DNA of 64,000 nucleotides, from the NCBI RefSeq assembly GCF_003576645.1, contig NC_044920.1, positions 19,723,100 through 19,787,099 on the forward strand. Reading direction: 5' to 3'. How positions within the stretch are numbered: position 1 is the first letter of the stretch; each line of letters begins with the position of its first letter. Of the stretch, positions 21,310 to 31,700 are shown in pieces. The translations under genes were made by a program, and so were the position numbers. Below the pieces are notes generated by a model. It saw only the letters and a program-made list of their open reading frames with translations. It was not told the origin of the DNA and searched no databases. This DNA comes from Ipomoea triloba. Lineage: Eukaryota > Streptophyta > Magnoliopsida > Solanales > Convolvulaceae.

Positions 21310-22264
21310 CAGAGCAATATGAGTATTGCATTTATTTAAATAAAAATTATTTTGAATAACTCTTATTTGCTCTAGTTTCCAAGATCCCACATAAAAGGTG
21401 ATAATAGTAGTACTGAATAAAAGGTTATATATGAATATTAGTTGAGTTGTCTAAATTTAAATGTTTATTAGTACTTATTTATTTTAATAGTGTGCTGATT
21501 GTTAATGATATTGTTGAAAATTATAAACGAAATTAATAGTGCCGTGCACAAGATAAGTGAATTATTTTTATACACATGTATGTGTTCTATACTTCTATGA
21601 CTTTTGTTGTGATAAAAATGTTGAATTAACATTACTGCTAAGTGATTAGATCGACCATCTATATGATTTAAAGTTTGTATATAAATTGTGTACTTATGTG
21701 CATGTCGACTTATGGCATCAATTGTTATCAATAAGTCTGTATGTATATATCCATGTGACATTATAAAATCTCTATGATTTGAGTTGTATAGAGGGGCTTC
21801 TTGCATGAGCAATTAATCTCCATACTAGTGATATCATGAAGATAATCCAAGATTATCAAGTTAATTATATACGGAGAACAAAGCCAGAGCTTGAGCTTCT
21901 GAAATGACTTGACGACTATCAGAATTGTGGGGGTCCATGTGACTACTGTTAGTAAGCGCCATAATCATTATGTGCCAAGGTATGGTGTGTCTATTAAATC
22001 ATACACTAAATTTATTTATGATTTATAGCCAATAATGGGCAAAATAATTTGAGTTATAAGTGAAAATTCTCTGTTTCTTTATATGATGTGTGCTTAGATA
22101 TTTTAAGTTGTATGCGTGAAGCATTCAATTTAAGTAACTTAGTGAGAAGCTAGTTTATAAGTGAAGAAGGAATGTCCGAAAACTTTGTTATTTATATTTA
22201 TCTATATATATTAAAAATTCTCGAAAAAATTTAAAACTACTTAACGTAACTATGCTACGTAACT
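21310..22264. other. Intergenic stretch, nothing recognised
   Basis: AT-rich. A 114-codon frame on the - strand (21468-21812) has low-complexity composition and no recognisable motif, and is not called. Confidence 0.4.
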
Positions 22265-22284
22265 AAACTCATATCCATATTATT

Positions 22285-22443
22285 CAGTTTATTTCGAGAT
22301 CAGTGAATAAGTCTGCTCATGCTTTAGCAAGGGCGGCTCGTTCTCAGTCTGGTCCCTCTATTTGGTTATTTTCAATTCCGTCTTGTATTGAACGTTTGAT
22401 TTAATGAAATTCTATGTTTTGTTTTTCAAAAAAAAAAAAAAAA
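22285..22443 (+). mobile_element. 5'-truncated LINE 3' end
   Basis: Only the last part of an L1-type LINE is present. A frame reads SAHALARAARSQSG...PSCIERLI then stop, matching the C-terminal end of the RNase H domain found in plant L1 LINEs. It is followed by about 50 bp and a poly(A) of about 20. The insertion is flanked by direct repeats ACTCATATCCATATTATT (from 22267 and 22446). Target-primed insertion with severe 5' truncation explains it. Confidence 0.85.
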
Positions 22444-22463
22444 AAACTCATATCCATATTATT

Positions 22464-23162
22464 TCAAGTATTAACATTCCTAATGATCTAGTTTTTAGCT
22501 ATGATTAAGCTATCCAAGGTTTGAGAAGATTATTGGTAAGTTCAATGAGGCATTTTCTACAGTTTGTGATTTCAAAATTCAGAAGTCTACAAGGTAAGGT
22601 CATTGCTATAACGTGAAAGGTTATGGAGTGATTTCATGAGTGTGCACTTGTTGAGAAAAAAACAACTCATGCATGCAACGTAAGGGCGTATGTTAGACAT
22701 AATACATAAAAATATAAATGTGTTGTCTAATTATCAACTTAGGTTTTTTTTTTTAGTTAATATTATATGGAACACATCCTTCAATTATTAAAACATTTTT
22801 AAAAAGAACATATTGCTACAAGTTGGGATTGTAGATAATAAATATTGATGAATATTGCATATAATATTTTAATACTTTCTTTAAAATTATTGCACATTAT
22901 ATAAATTTCATAATTTATGTAATTGATAAGCATATGTTACAATCTATTTGGCATGAGCGAACTATACTAGTAGGGTAGTAGGTACCAATAATAAGATCGT
23001 GTGTACATCTTTCAAAAGTTTACATATATTTAAGTTAATACCAAATAATTAGAAAGTACAATAAAATCGTGTAGACATCTCTGAAAAGTCTAGATATTAG
23101 CGGTAGAGACATCTTTGAAAAGTATAGATATATAGATCTAATACCAAATAATCACTAAATGA
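22464..23162. other. Intergenic stretch before tRNA-Leu
   Basis: No gene recognised. A short phrase (GTGTAGACATCTCTGAAAAG-like) recurs three times between 23000 and 23130. Confidence 0.4.
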
Positions 23163-23243
23163 GTCAAGATGGCCGAGTTGGTCTAAGGCGCCAGTTTCAG
23201 GTACTGGTCCGAAAGGGCATGGGTTCGAATCCCATTCTTGACA
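23163..23243 (+). tRNA. tRNA-Leu-CAG: tRNA-Leu (anticodon CAG)
   Basis: The acceptor arms GTCAAGA (23163-23169) and TCTTGAC (23236-23242) pair fully, with discriminator A at 23243. The anticodon stem CCAGT/ACTGG encloses the loop TTCAGGT, so the anticodon is CAG at 23198-23200, reading CUG. The long variable arm fits a class II tRNA. The A box (TGGCCGAGTTGG) and B box (GGTTCGAATCC) are present, and TTTTT follows at 23246 as a Pol III terminator. No CCA is encoded, as expected for a nuclear gene. Confidence 0.95.
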
Positions 23244-23329
23244 ATTTTTAAAGAACTACGATGTGGAATTCTTACACAGTTACACCCACGCAAGTACAAT
23301 CAAAATTGGGTTAAATACAATAAATAGTG

Positions 23330-23540
23330 TTATTGCACAAAAATAATTATTCTAAACCTTCTTCATTTTAATAAACAAAAATTTATCCTTTAGACTTTTT
23401 TTTTTTTTTTTGAGAAAATTTATCCTTTAGACTTAATTCCTTTTTTGGGTTAAATAGTTCACAAAAATAATTATTCTAAACCTTCCTCATTTGAATAAAC
23501 AAAAATTTATCTTTTTGACTTAGTTCCTTTTTTGTCTTGA
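23330..23540. repeat. Local tandem duplication
   Basis: The phrase CACAAAAATAATTATTCTAAACCTTC... through ATAAACAAAAATTTATC occurs twice (about 23337 and 23460), with a T-rich insert near 23398. Confidence 0.7.
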
Positions 23541-23578
23541 ATTTATACGTGGGAATTTACTTTTAGTCTTTCTTTTTC

Positions 23579-23860
23579 AGAATATCATCTTTGGTTTTAG
23601 TATTATTGTGGTATGATCATTTTTTGTCCTCCATCAACAAAATCGTTTAAATTCCGTAAAATACAAGAGCATTTAAGTCTTTAATTGTGCATTTTTTGAA
23701 AAAATAAAAATAAAAATAAAAATATAGCGGGTTAATCCACTTTATATTAAAAAGATCGAAATGTCGTTACATTTAACGACATTTCAACAATTTTGTTGAC
23801 AAATTAAAGAACGAAAAATGGTTATGCCATAACAATACTAAAATCAAAGGAAGATGTTCT
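23579..23860. mobile_element. Foldback (MITE-like) element
   Basis: The left arm AGAATATCATCTTTGGTTTT... is matched in reverse by the right arm (from 23860: AGAACATCTTCCTTTGATTTT...). Both continue through TAGTATT and CATTTTT blocks. The inner arms include AACGACATTT. No clear target duplication. Class undetermined. Confidence 0.55.
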
Positions 23861-24078
23861 AAAAAAAAAAAAAGAGTTATGACAAAAATGGAATTAACTC
23901 TATGTTTAAACCCAGCTTTACAAAGCACTGTCGTTCATTTAAGGCACTACATTTTAGCGTCTCTAATCACAAGAATGTCTACAAGCCTACCAAAACACTA
24001 GCAGAGCAAAGCCATAACGTGATATCCTAGACTAACAAGTAGAAAATAAAGTTCCTTGAATAGACGCCATGTACGTCA

Positions 24079-24779
24079 TGTTGGAAAACTAGCATAAAAT
24101 ATCATTTTAAGTGGCAATTTTGTGGTACAATTATATGTGGGGTCCATTTTCGATTTAGGTCGGGTCAAAGTAGATTTGGCTTCTTCGTAGTTAGATGAAA
24201 AGATTGATATATTGTACGCTCAAAACGGATAATGGGTGAAAGAGAAATTGATTCTTAAAATAGATCCATTTGGAGTTGGAAAATGGAGGGAAAAAGCTTT
24301 AAAGTAAGCTTTTGTCTCACATTGGTTTGGGATGTGGGTTTGCACCACTATTTATACAAGAGCCTTTCTAAGGCTTATTGAATTGTAAAGCATAGACGCT
24401 CTCTCTTGCGCGCGTGCGGGTGGGCAGGGGGGAGGGTGCAAATCAAATCCCAAACTGAGCCTACTCGTTTGGCGAGCTTAGTTATGTCATATTTTCGTAT
24501 TGGCCTTGTGAGAATCATGTCCTCAGCCTTCTTGTATTGGTTTGGCCATTACATGAACAATGTCTTGGCGTGAACCACAACTCAGCGCGCATCATGAACT
24601 CCGGTTAATGGTTCGGTCTCGGCGTGAACCAGAATGGTTAATGATTCAGCCTTCTGGCAGCGCGAATCATGAACAAGAATTGATGGCTCAGGTTTGGCCG
24701 AAGACTTAACCCCTCGTTGTCTCGTCTCGTGTAAGATTCAGGCAGTGAATATTGAGTGTCTTAATTCATCTGTTATGTA

Positions 24780-24783
<4 letters not shown>
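24079..24783 (+). mobile_element. Copia LTR fragment (sense orientation)
   Basis: It begins TGTTGGAAAACTAGC and follows the same order as the LTRs at 12974-14069 and 62110-63452 read on their - strands, including the TATA-like ACTATTTATACAAG near 24348. It breaks off at an (AT)n tract, so about 400 bp of the LTR 3' part are missing. No purine tract precedes it. Confidence 0.7.

Positions 24784-24784
<1 letters not shown>

Positions 24785-24838
<54 letters not shown>
24785..24838. repeat. (AT)n microsatellite
   Basis: AT dinucleotide run at the break of the Copia LTR fragment. Confidence 0.95.
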
Positions 24839-24840
<2 letters not shown>

Positions 24841-25004
24841 CACGATTTGCAAGTATAAATTAAAATTTATACTCATGTAATTTCCATTTAATTTGCTAGG
24901 CTTGTACTTGACGTAAATCCTATACTAGGCTCATAATAAAATTGGGGGTCTAATATTACATTTTTGGTTCATCAAAACAATTACAATATATTCCTAACAA
25001 AATA

Positions 25005-25008
<4 letters not shown>

Positions 25009-25080
<72 letters not shown>
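25009..25080. repeat. (AT)n microsatellite followed by (GT)n
   Basis: About 36 AT units, then CTGTGTGTGTG. Confidence 0.95.
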
Positions 25081-25082
<2 letters not shown>

Positions 25083-25199
25083 GTGTGTGTGTACATACAT
25101 ACCTACAATCTTAAAATCGAATATTTTAAATGAATAAGTCGATAGATTCCACGAGTGGTGAAACCGTGAATGTTGCTCGGGATGCACATTCGGATATCG

Positions 25200-25640
25200 G
25201 TACGCTAGTAATGGATCATATGTAATTTAAAAAAGACACAGTGACATTTTTGTAAATAACTCAAACTTTGGTGCAACTAATATGTACTAAAAATGCAAGT
25301 AACTGATGCAAGTAAAAAGTGCAAGTAATTTACCTTTTTAACATTGGTGGACTTAATGATAACATCTTTAACATTATTGGTGCACTTAATAATAATGTTT
25401 GGGGCAACTAATAATAATAAAACCTTAGGTGCACTTAATATTGATACTCAGATTACATTATTTTATGCACTTTTAATACATTTTATTTGGACTTTGGTGC
25501 ACCATATGAAACTGTTACTTGCATTTCAAAGTTCAATTATTTATGAAAATGTCATTGCATTAAAAAAAAATAGTGTTTTTGATCCGTTAGATGTGGACAC
25601 GTGGACAGCTGGCATTGGTTCTCAGTTCTCTCCTGGGACA
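25200..25640. repeat. Element with GGTGCACTTAAT-type internal repeats
   Basis: The phrase GGTGCACTTAATA(A/T) and its variants occur four or more times between 25260 and 25510, with spacing of roughly 25-50 bp. The left edge carries GGATCATATG and the right edge GGTTCTCAGTTCTC, inverted-type echoes of the E3 and E4 ends. A 130-codon frame (25344-25736) crosses it and is not convincing as a gene. Confidence 0.35.
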
Positions 25641-25716
25641 GTTGGTCCTCACCTGATCTGTCTCTTTACGCACGCGCGCGCACACACACATATATATGGT
25701 CGTTCCATTAAAAACA

Positions 25717-26100
25717 TGTGTTCGACCTATTTATAGAGTCAAGAAACATAATTCCAAAAAATACTGAGATAACGATAAATTATAGAAGATCTCTATAACC
25801 GAGGTAATTGAGTCTAAATCTATTTGGCCTTCAAGTTATTGTATTTTATAACAAAAATAAACAAGTGTTCGACCTATTTATAGAGGCAATAAACATAATT
25901 CCAAAAAATACTGAGATAACGATAAATTATAGAAGATCTCTATAACCGAGGTAATTGAGTCTAAATCTATTTGGCCTTCAAGTTATTCCGAGGTAATTGA
26001 GTCTAAATCTATTTGGCCTTCAAGTTATTGTATTTTATAACAAAAATAAACTATTTGGCCTTCAAGTTATTGTATTTTATAACAAAAATAAAAATATAAA
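25717..26100. repeat. Tandem duplication, about 147-bp unit
   Basis: A unit beginning GTGTTCGACCTATTTATAG is present twice (25717 and about 25864). Two shorter partial repeats of its 3' part (GTAATTGAGTCTAAATC... and CTATTTGGCCTTCAAG...) follow. The pattern suggests repeated slippage or unequal exchange. Confidence 0.8.
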
Positions 26101-26138
26101 AAAAAAATTTTGCTCAAAATGATAATTTTTGTGCTTAC

Positions 26139-26282
26139 TTATTCTGTTACAATATAGTCTCTATACTTTCTACTTTTTCAACCTACTGAAGCACAAAGAT
26201 GTTAACAGTCACCTCCACTGATCTCGAACCCACTCCCTTCCATGTGGGAGTGTAAACTGGGTGTCACTAGACCACAAGGTTA
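26139..26282 (-). mobile_element. tRNA-derived SINE (family 1), degenerate
   Basis: Matches the SINE at 7940-8136: on the - strand CCTTGTGGTCTAGTGAC (A-box region) and GTGGGTTCGAGATCAG (B-box region), ending TGTAACAGAATAAG. No clear target duplication. Confidence 0.7.
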
Positions 26283-26776
26283 ATTTTTTATAAAATTTTA
26301 TTTTCAATTACAAATAAGGCAAATCTATGAATTCTAAATATATTTATTAAGTATAAAAATAATGACGTTATATATAAAATATTTTTTTTAAAAAACATTA
26401 GGCCCAAAAAATTATGAGCTATGTGCAATCGTCCTGGCTACACACACACGGCCAAATGTGACCACCTCCCCTTGTGAGACCGTGACAAGACCCATGCAAA
26501 CAATCTAAAATTTCAGTAACACACAACGCACCCGATCTACCATTAAGTAGTTTGTGTGGATTCATGTAGTAGTTTGTGTACACTTATGTTCAGTCTCATT
26601 GTCTCATGGCGGAGGTATTCTTATTGGAATATCACCCAATATACATGCACCCATACTCAGAGAACCTTGCAAAATGTTCAAAATTGATATTAAAAAATTG
26701 CAAGCAATGCGCTAAAAGTACAAAATTTTAAAAAAGAAACAAAACTGAGATGTACTCATCTACATAGTAGTATGAG

Positions 26777-26848
<72 letters not shown>

Positions 26849-27310
26849 TAAAAATAGACACTCCTTAATAATTAAAGACAAAAATAAAAATGAGGTAATC
26901 TGCTGTAACGCCAAAAGTGGTTATTACAATCCGAATACAAAGCAAACACCGGACCTTGCTCATAATTTGTAATTCTTTGAATTGTTAATTCTCATAATCT
27001 CTCGTTGCTACTCATTTCTAACTTAGTAGTTGGTATAGTAAGCCGCCGGAGATGACATATTCTCTCCCCCAGTTATACACTGCCGCCCCAAATAGAAAAA
27101 ATTAGGCACTAACAAATTATGGCACGCGGTCGATGATTACAAAAGCATGGAATTTGTCCAAAACATAGGTTCAAATGAATGGAGTATGATTCTCGTGTTT
27201 AAAAGTTACGAGTTTGATTTTTATCAAGACCTCTCTCGATTAAGCCCATCATACAAGGTATTTTTAATACAGTTTGTCTTTCCTATATATAATTTACAAT
27301 CTTGCAGATT
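26283..27310. other. Intergenic stretch with (AT)n at about 26780-26843
   Basis: No gene recognised. The frame reading through the AT tract is an artefact of the dinucleotide repeat. Confidence 0.45.
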
Positions 27311-27319
27311 ATATATTAC

Positions 27320-27769
27320 GGCAAAAACTTGTGTGAGACCGTCTCACCATGAGACGGGTCGGATCGGGTTGGATCACGATGCAAATGTAACACTTATATG
27401 CACAAATATCATACTTATATGCTCAAATGTAATACTAATCAAGAATAAAATTTTTGTTACTTATTAGGATAATGTAATACTTTTAAGGGAAAATACAATA
27501 CTTTTACATTTCGATTTAAAAGTATTACATTTTTCCACAAAAGTATTATATTTGCCCTTATAAGTGAAATGCACTTGTCAACATTACTTATTATGAAAAA
27601 TGTATTACATTTTCTCTTATAAGTAACAAAAATTGTATTTTTGATTAGTGTTATATTTGAGCATATAAGTATGAGATTTGCACATATAAGTATGACATTT
27701 GCATGGTGTTTTGACCCGACCCGACCGTCTCACGAATAAGAATCCGTGAGACGGTCTCACACGTGACCC
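27320..27769. mobile_element. Mutator-type MITE with GAGACGGTCTCA arms
   Basis: The exact 9-bp duplication ATATATTAC lies at 27311-27319 and 27770-27778. The left arm has TGTGTGAGACCGTCTCA and the right arm, read in reverse, ACGTGTGAGACCGTCTCA. Each arm is itself locally palindromic (GAGACCGTCTC). The interior has short repeats of the ACTTATATGC(A/T)CAAAT type in opposite orientations in the two halves. Non-coding. Confidence 0.85.
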
Positions 27770-28114
27770 ATATATTACACATGTAAGATTTACTTAGTAC
27801 AAACTTTCGAACAAAGACGGCATGTTTCCTCATCATAAAAACAAAAAAGAAGACATGGAATTTAGCCTAACCATTATTATGCTCCCTTTTATGGGCTTTA
27901 TCCAGTTTATATATACAAGTAATTTAATTTGAGAAGCTTCTGTCATTTTCATTGTGGTATTTTATTTTACTTTATTGCAAAGATTAGATTGGTCTTGTTT
28001 TTAATAGTGACGAATTGACTGAAAGTTTAGAAAGCAAGAAAGAAAAATACAATATCATTTCTTCTAACAGGGAGGTCTTTGACTTGTCTAGAAGCAAAGG
28101 TAGCAGATGTAGCC

Positions 28115-28122
28115 TATAAATA
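28115..28122 (+). promoter_or_regulatory. Probable TATA box of the laccase gene
   Basis: TATAAATA in the context CCTATAAATACA, 70 bp before the start codon. This predicts transcription from about 28150 with a short leader. Confidence 0.7.
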
Positions 28123-28191
28123 CATTGAGCATTTTAGACAATTTTAGATCAGCAACCTTAATTCCTTTGTTGTTAAAAACTGTGTTTGATT

Positions 28192-28711
28192 ATGAAGCTT
28201 TTTGTTCTGCAACTGTTTGGAGTTCTCCTCCTTGGTGCCATTCTGCATACCCAAGCCAGAACAACCCATCATCACACATTCATTGTAAGTATATATATAT
28301 TCACCCTCTTCCCAACTCATTCATAATAAAATTAAATATATACACATTTTTATTTTTCCAGCAATTCTCATGTGTGTCTATATATATAGGGTGGTGTTCC
28401 AATAAGACCACTCTCCCATAAGACCATAAGACTCAACATTGATGCTCACAAAGTACTACACAAATGCACATGAACTACTCCACCCGAAGTAGATTATGTG
28501 CATTGTGTGGCTAAAATTTTAGATCGTGTGCATTCATGTTTAGGTCTGGTGGGGAGGAGGTCTCATTTGATCACTAAGAGAGAGAGAGAGGGGTCAGGTT
28601 CCACAGCGGTCACTAACCATTAAGTACACATAAATTAAATGCACCATAGAGTGTTCGGAAATACACCATTAGGTCTCGTGCGGTGTAGTGCATTTTTTTG
28701 GTGTGTGGTGC

Positions 28712-28769
<58 letters not shown>

Positions 28770-31700
28770 GAGGATTCATGTGAGAACAAACTTTTATGTC
28801 AAAAGTAATGACTAATATAATTCATCAATCTATATATGTTGATAATTGTGAAGGGTTGGTTAGAAAATAAGGAGAAAAATGACGGGGTCTTTTTTATAAA
28901 TGTAAGCCCGTGTTTTTTCACTAAACTCTTCCGCCATTGATGAACTTGTTGAAATCCAACATCACTTTTTATTGGAGGACGACTATGTTCTCATTTGATT
29001 ACATATTTATATTTTATATAGTAATTATATGTAGGATGAAACTACTATACATAGGTTCATTTATATGTGATGCAACGTAACATAATAATATGAAGAAATT
29101 TAACAATATTTAATGGTTGTAGGTGGAAGAAACTCCATATACAAGGCTATGCAGCAGCAAGAACATATTGACTGTGAATGGATCATTCCCTGGCCCAACT
29201 CTATACATGCATAAGGGAGACATACTCATCGTGGATGTATATAATAAAGGAAATCAAAATATAACCATTCACTGGTTCGTATATTCCATTTTAATTATTA
29301 AATTTATGTTTTTTAATGTTAATTTGTTTTTTAGTACTACTGACTCTGTTACAATATAATATTTGTTCATACATACTTTCTCAACCTAAAGCAACAACTA
29401 TGCGGCTTGAGTCAGATTCTTTGACTATTCATGATTAATTAAACTTCATTTTACTGACATATTTATTTGATATTTTCACAATGGAAACTGAAAAATACTG
29501 TGTATATGAGTGCAATATCATCAAAATCATATCACCAAGTCACTAAAATATTAACGAGGCTAAGTGGTTAAGTCTTATAAGTTATAACATCCATAAGTTA
29601 ATTTGATATGATGAGTTTAATTTAATAAATAATCTTTCTTTTAAATGTATTTCGTTAATGATTTACAAATTATAATATCTTGAATTGATAAATGTGACAA
29701 TAAAATTACTTCTTTTGTTTTTGTTTTTTTTTTCATGAACTAATCATATTCAATCAATTAGAATAACTCTAAATTTTTATTTTTATTTTTAAATACAACT
29801 TACCATATTACATTGTAGTATCTGTTTAAAGAGTCAATTCGCCCGAGACTCGATTTCATAACCTCCCACATGCAAGAGTCACTACATGTCATCTGAGCAC
29901 AAGGTGCTTGGCAGAATAACTCTAAATTAATAAGACTAAACTCTCACACACATAATAAATACACGACACTACTACTAAATACATAAAGTGAGAACTGAAC
30001 CTAACAATATAATTCAAAAATAAAATTATTTTTCACTGAATTTAGCTATGGTCATTGTTATTACATAGGCATGGCGTAAAACAACCGAGATATCCATGGT
30101 CAGATGGTCCAAATTATATAACTCAGTGTCCTATCCGACCGGGTCAAAGCTTCAGACAAAAAATTGAGTTGTCAGATGAGGAAGGTACATTGTGGTGGCA
30201 TGCTCATAGTGATTGGACACGAGCCACAGTTCATGGAGCCATTGTAATTTACCCCAAAAAGGGAACAAAATATCCCTTTCCTAAGCCTCATGCTGAAATT
30301 CCAATCATACTAGGTATAAATAAGTTAAATAAATCATTTTTGTCATAATTAGCTAATTATTCAAATTATTTTCACTATTATTGATCATATGACTATTAAG
30401 TTATTTCACAAGTATATATCTTTAGTTGTTCTTCCATTTGGTCTTCTAACAATTTTTTTTTGGTAAATAGTGTAAAGAAATCGTATTTCTAGTTCAGAGC
30501 CAAACGTTTTCCCTTCAAAGTGCTAAATCAAGATAGTATAGTTCTAAACTACAAATATGGTGCATTATGCCTATTTACTATAGGAGCTTTTATTAGAAAG
30601 ACTACTTTTCTTTTAATTATATTTAAAATGTGGCATTCTTTTAATTATATTTAAAATGTGGCAAAAAAATAGTTAGAGATTAAATATGAAAATGACATTG
30701 TGTTCATATGATCAAAAGTGGAAATAATTCTCTATTATTTAATAAAAATGTGGTCATTAATTTGAACAAATGTCTGAAATGCAGCGGAGTGGTGGAAGAG
30801 TCAAATACAAACGGTTCTAAATGAGTTCCTTACTAACGGCGGAGATCCTAACGCCTCCGATGCTTTCCTTATCAATGGCCAACCTGGAGAATTCTATCCC
30901 TGCTCCAAAAAAAGTATTTCATACAAATTTTCCTTTGAATTTTTTAAAATGAAAAAAAAAATAAACTTGTTAGCTAACTAGTAGCTATTTTTATCATATT
31001 AATACAAAAAAATAAAAAATAAAAAATAAGTAAATAAAAATTAGAAGGTATAGTACCAGCATTAGATTTACGTGAAAAATCTCAACCCTTCTTGAATAAG
31101 ATCTCGATTTTAAATCATACAAATTAAATAATAAGCTTAGCTTTAACAGAATTATCTAAAACATCTCAAAACTTATTAAATTTGTTGAAACAAAATAAAA
31201 ATTAAATTATTGTGTATATTGAATGAGTACATGCATAATTGTCGTTAGGTGTATTCTCTTGGTGAAAAAGGAATACAAAAGTGTTGCCTAGTTGTAAAAA
31301 TCATGAAACAATAGCCTTTACCAATTAAGTTAACAACTGACCAACTTATGATTGTCCCAATTGAATTCTTGTTGCCACTTCTGTTAGAAATGAATTATTG
31401 ATTTAATCTAGTCTTTGGTGTGCTTCACTGCAATTTTAATCCTTTGGCGCAGTACACCTTAAAAAAGACAATGATAATTGACATATATAGTTTATCATAT
31501 GTGCTGAATATATACTATAAATTGACCAAAGTGCATGCTAAATTTTATATTGTATTCTTTTAACACACTCTAACATATTCATAGTATATGTTTAACAATT
31601 ATACCAATTTTGATCGGGATGGAGTTCGAACCTAAGACCTTATTTATAAAAATCAATGAGTAAGTTATGGATAATAAATAGTTAACAAAATATTCCATTA

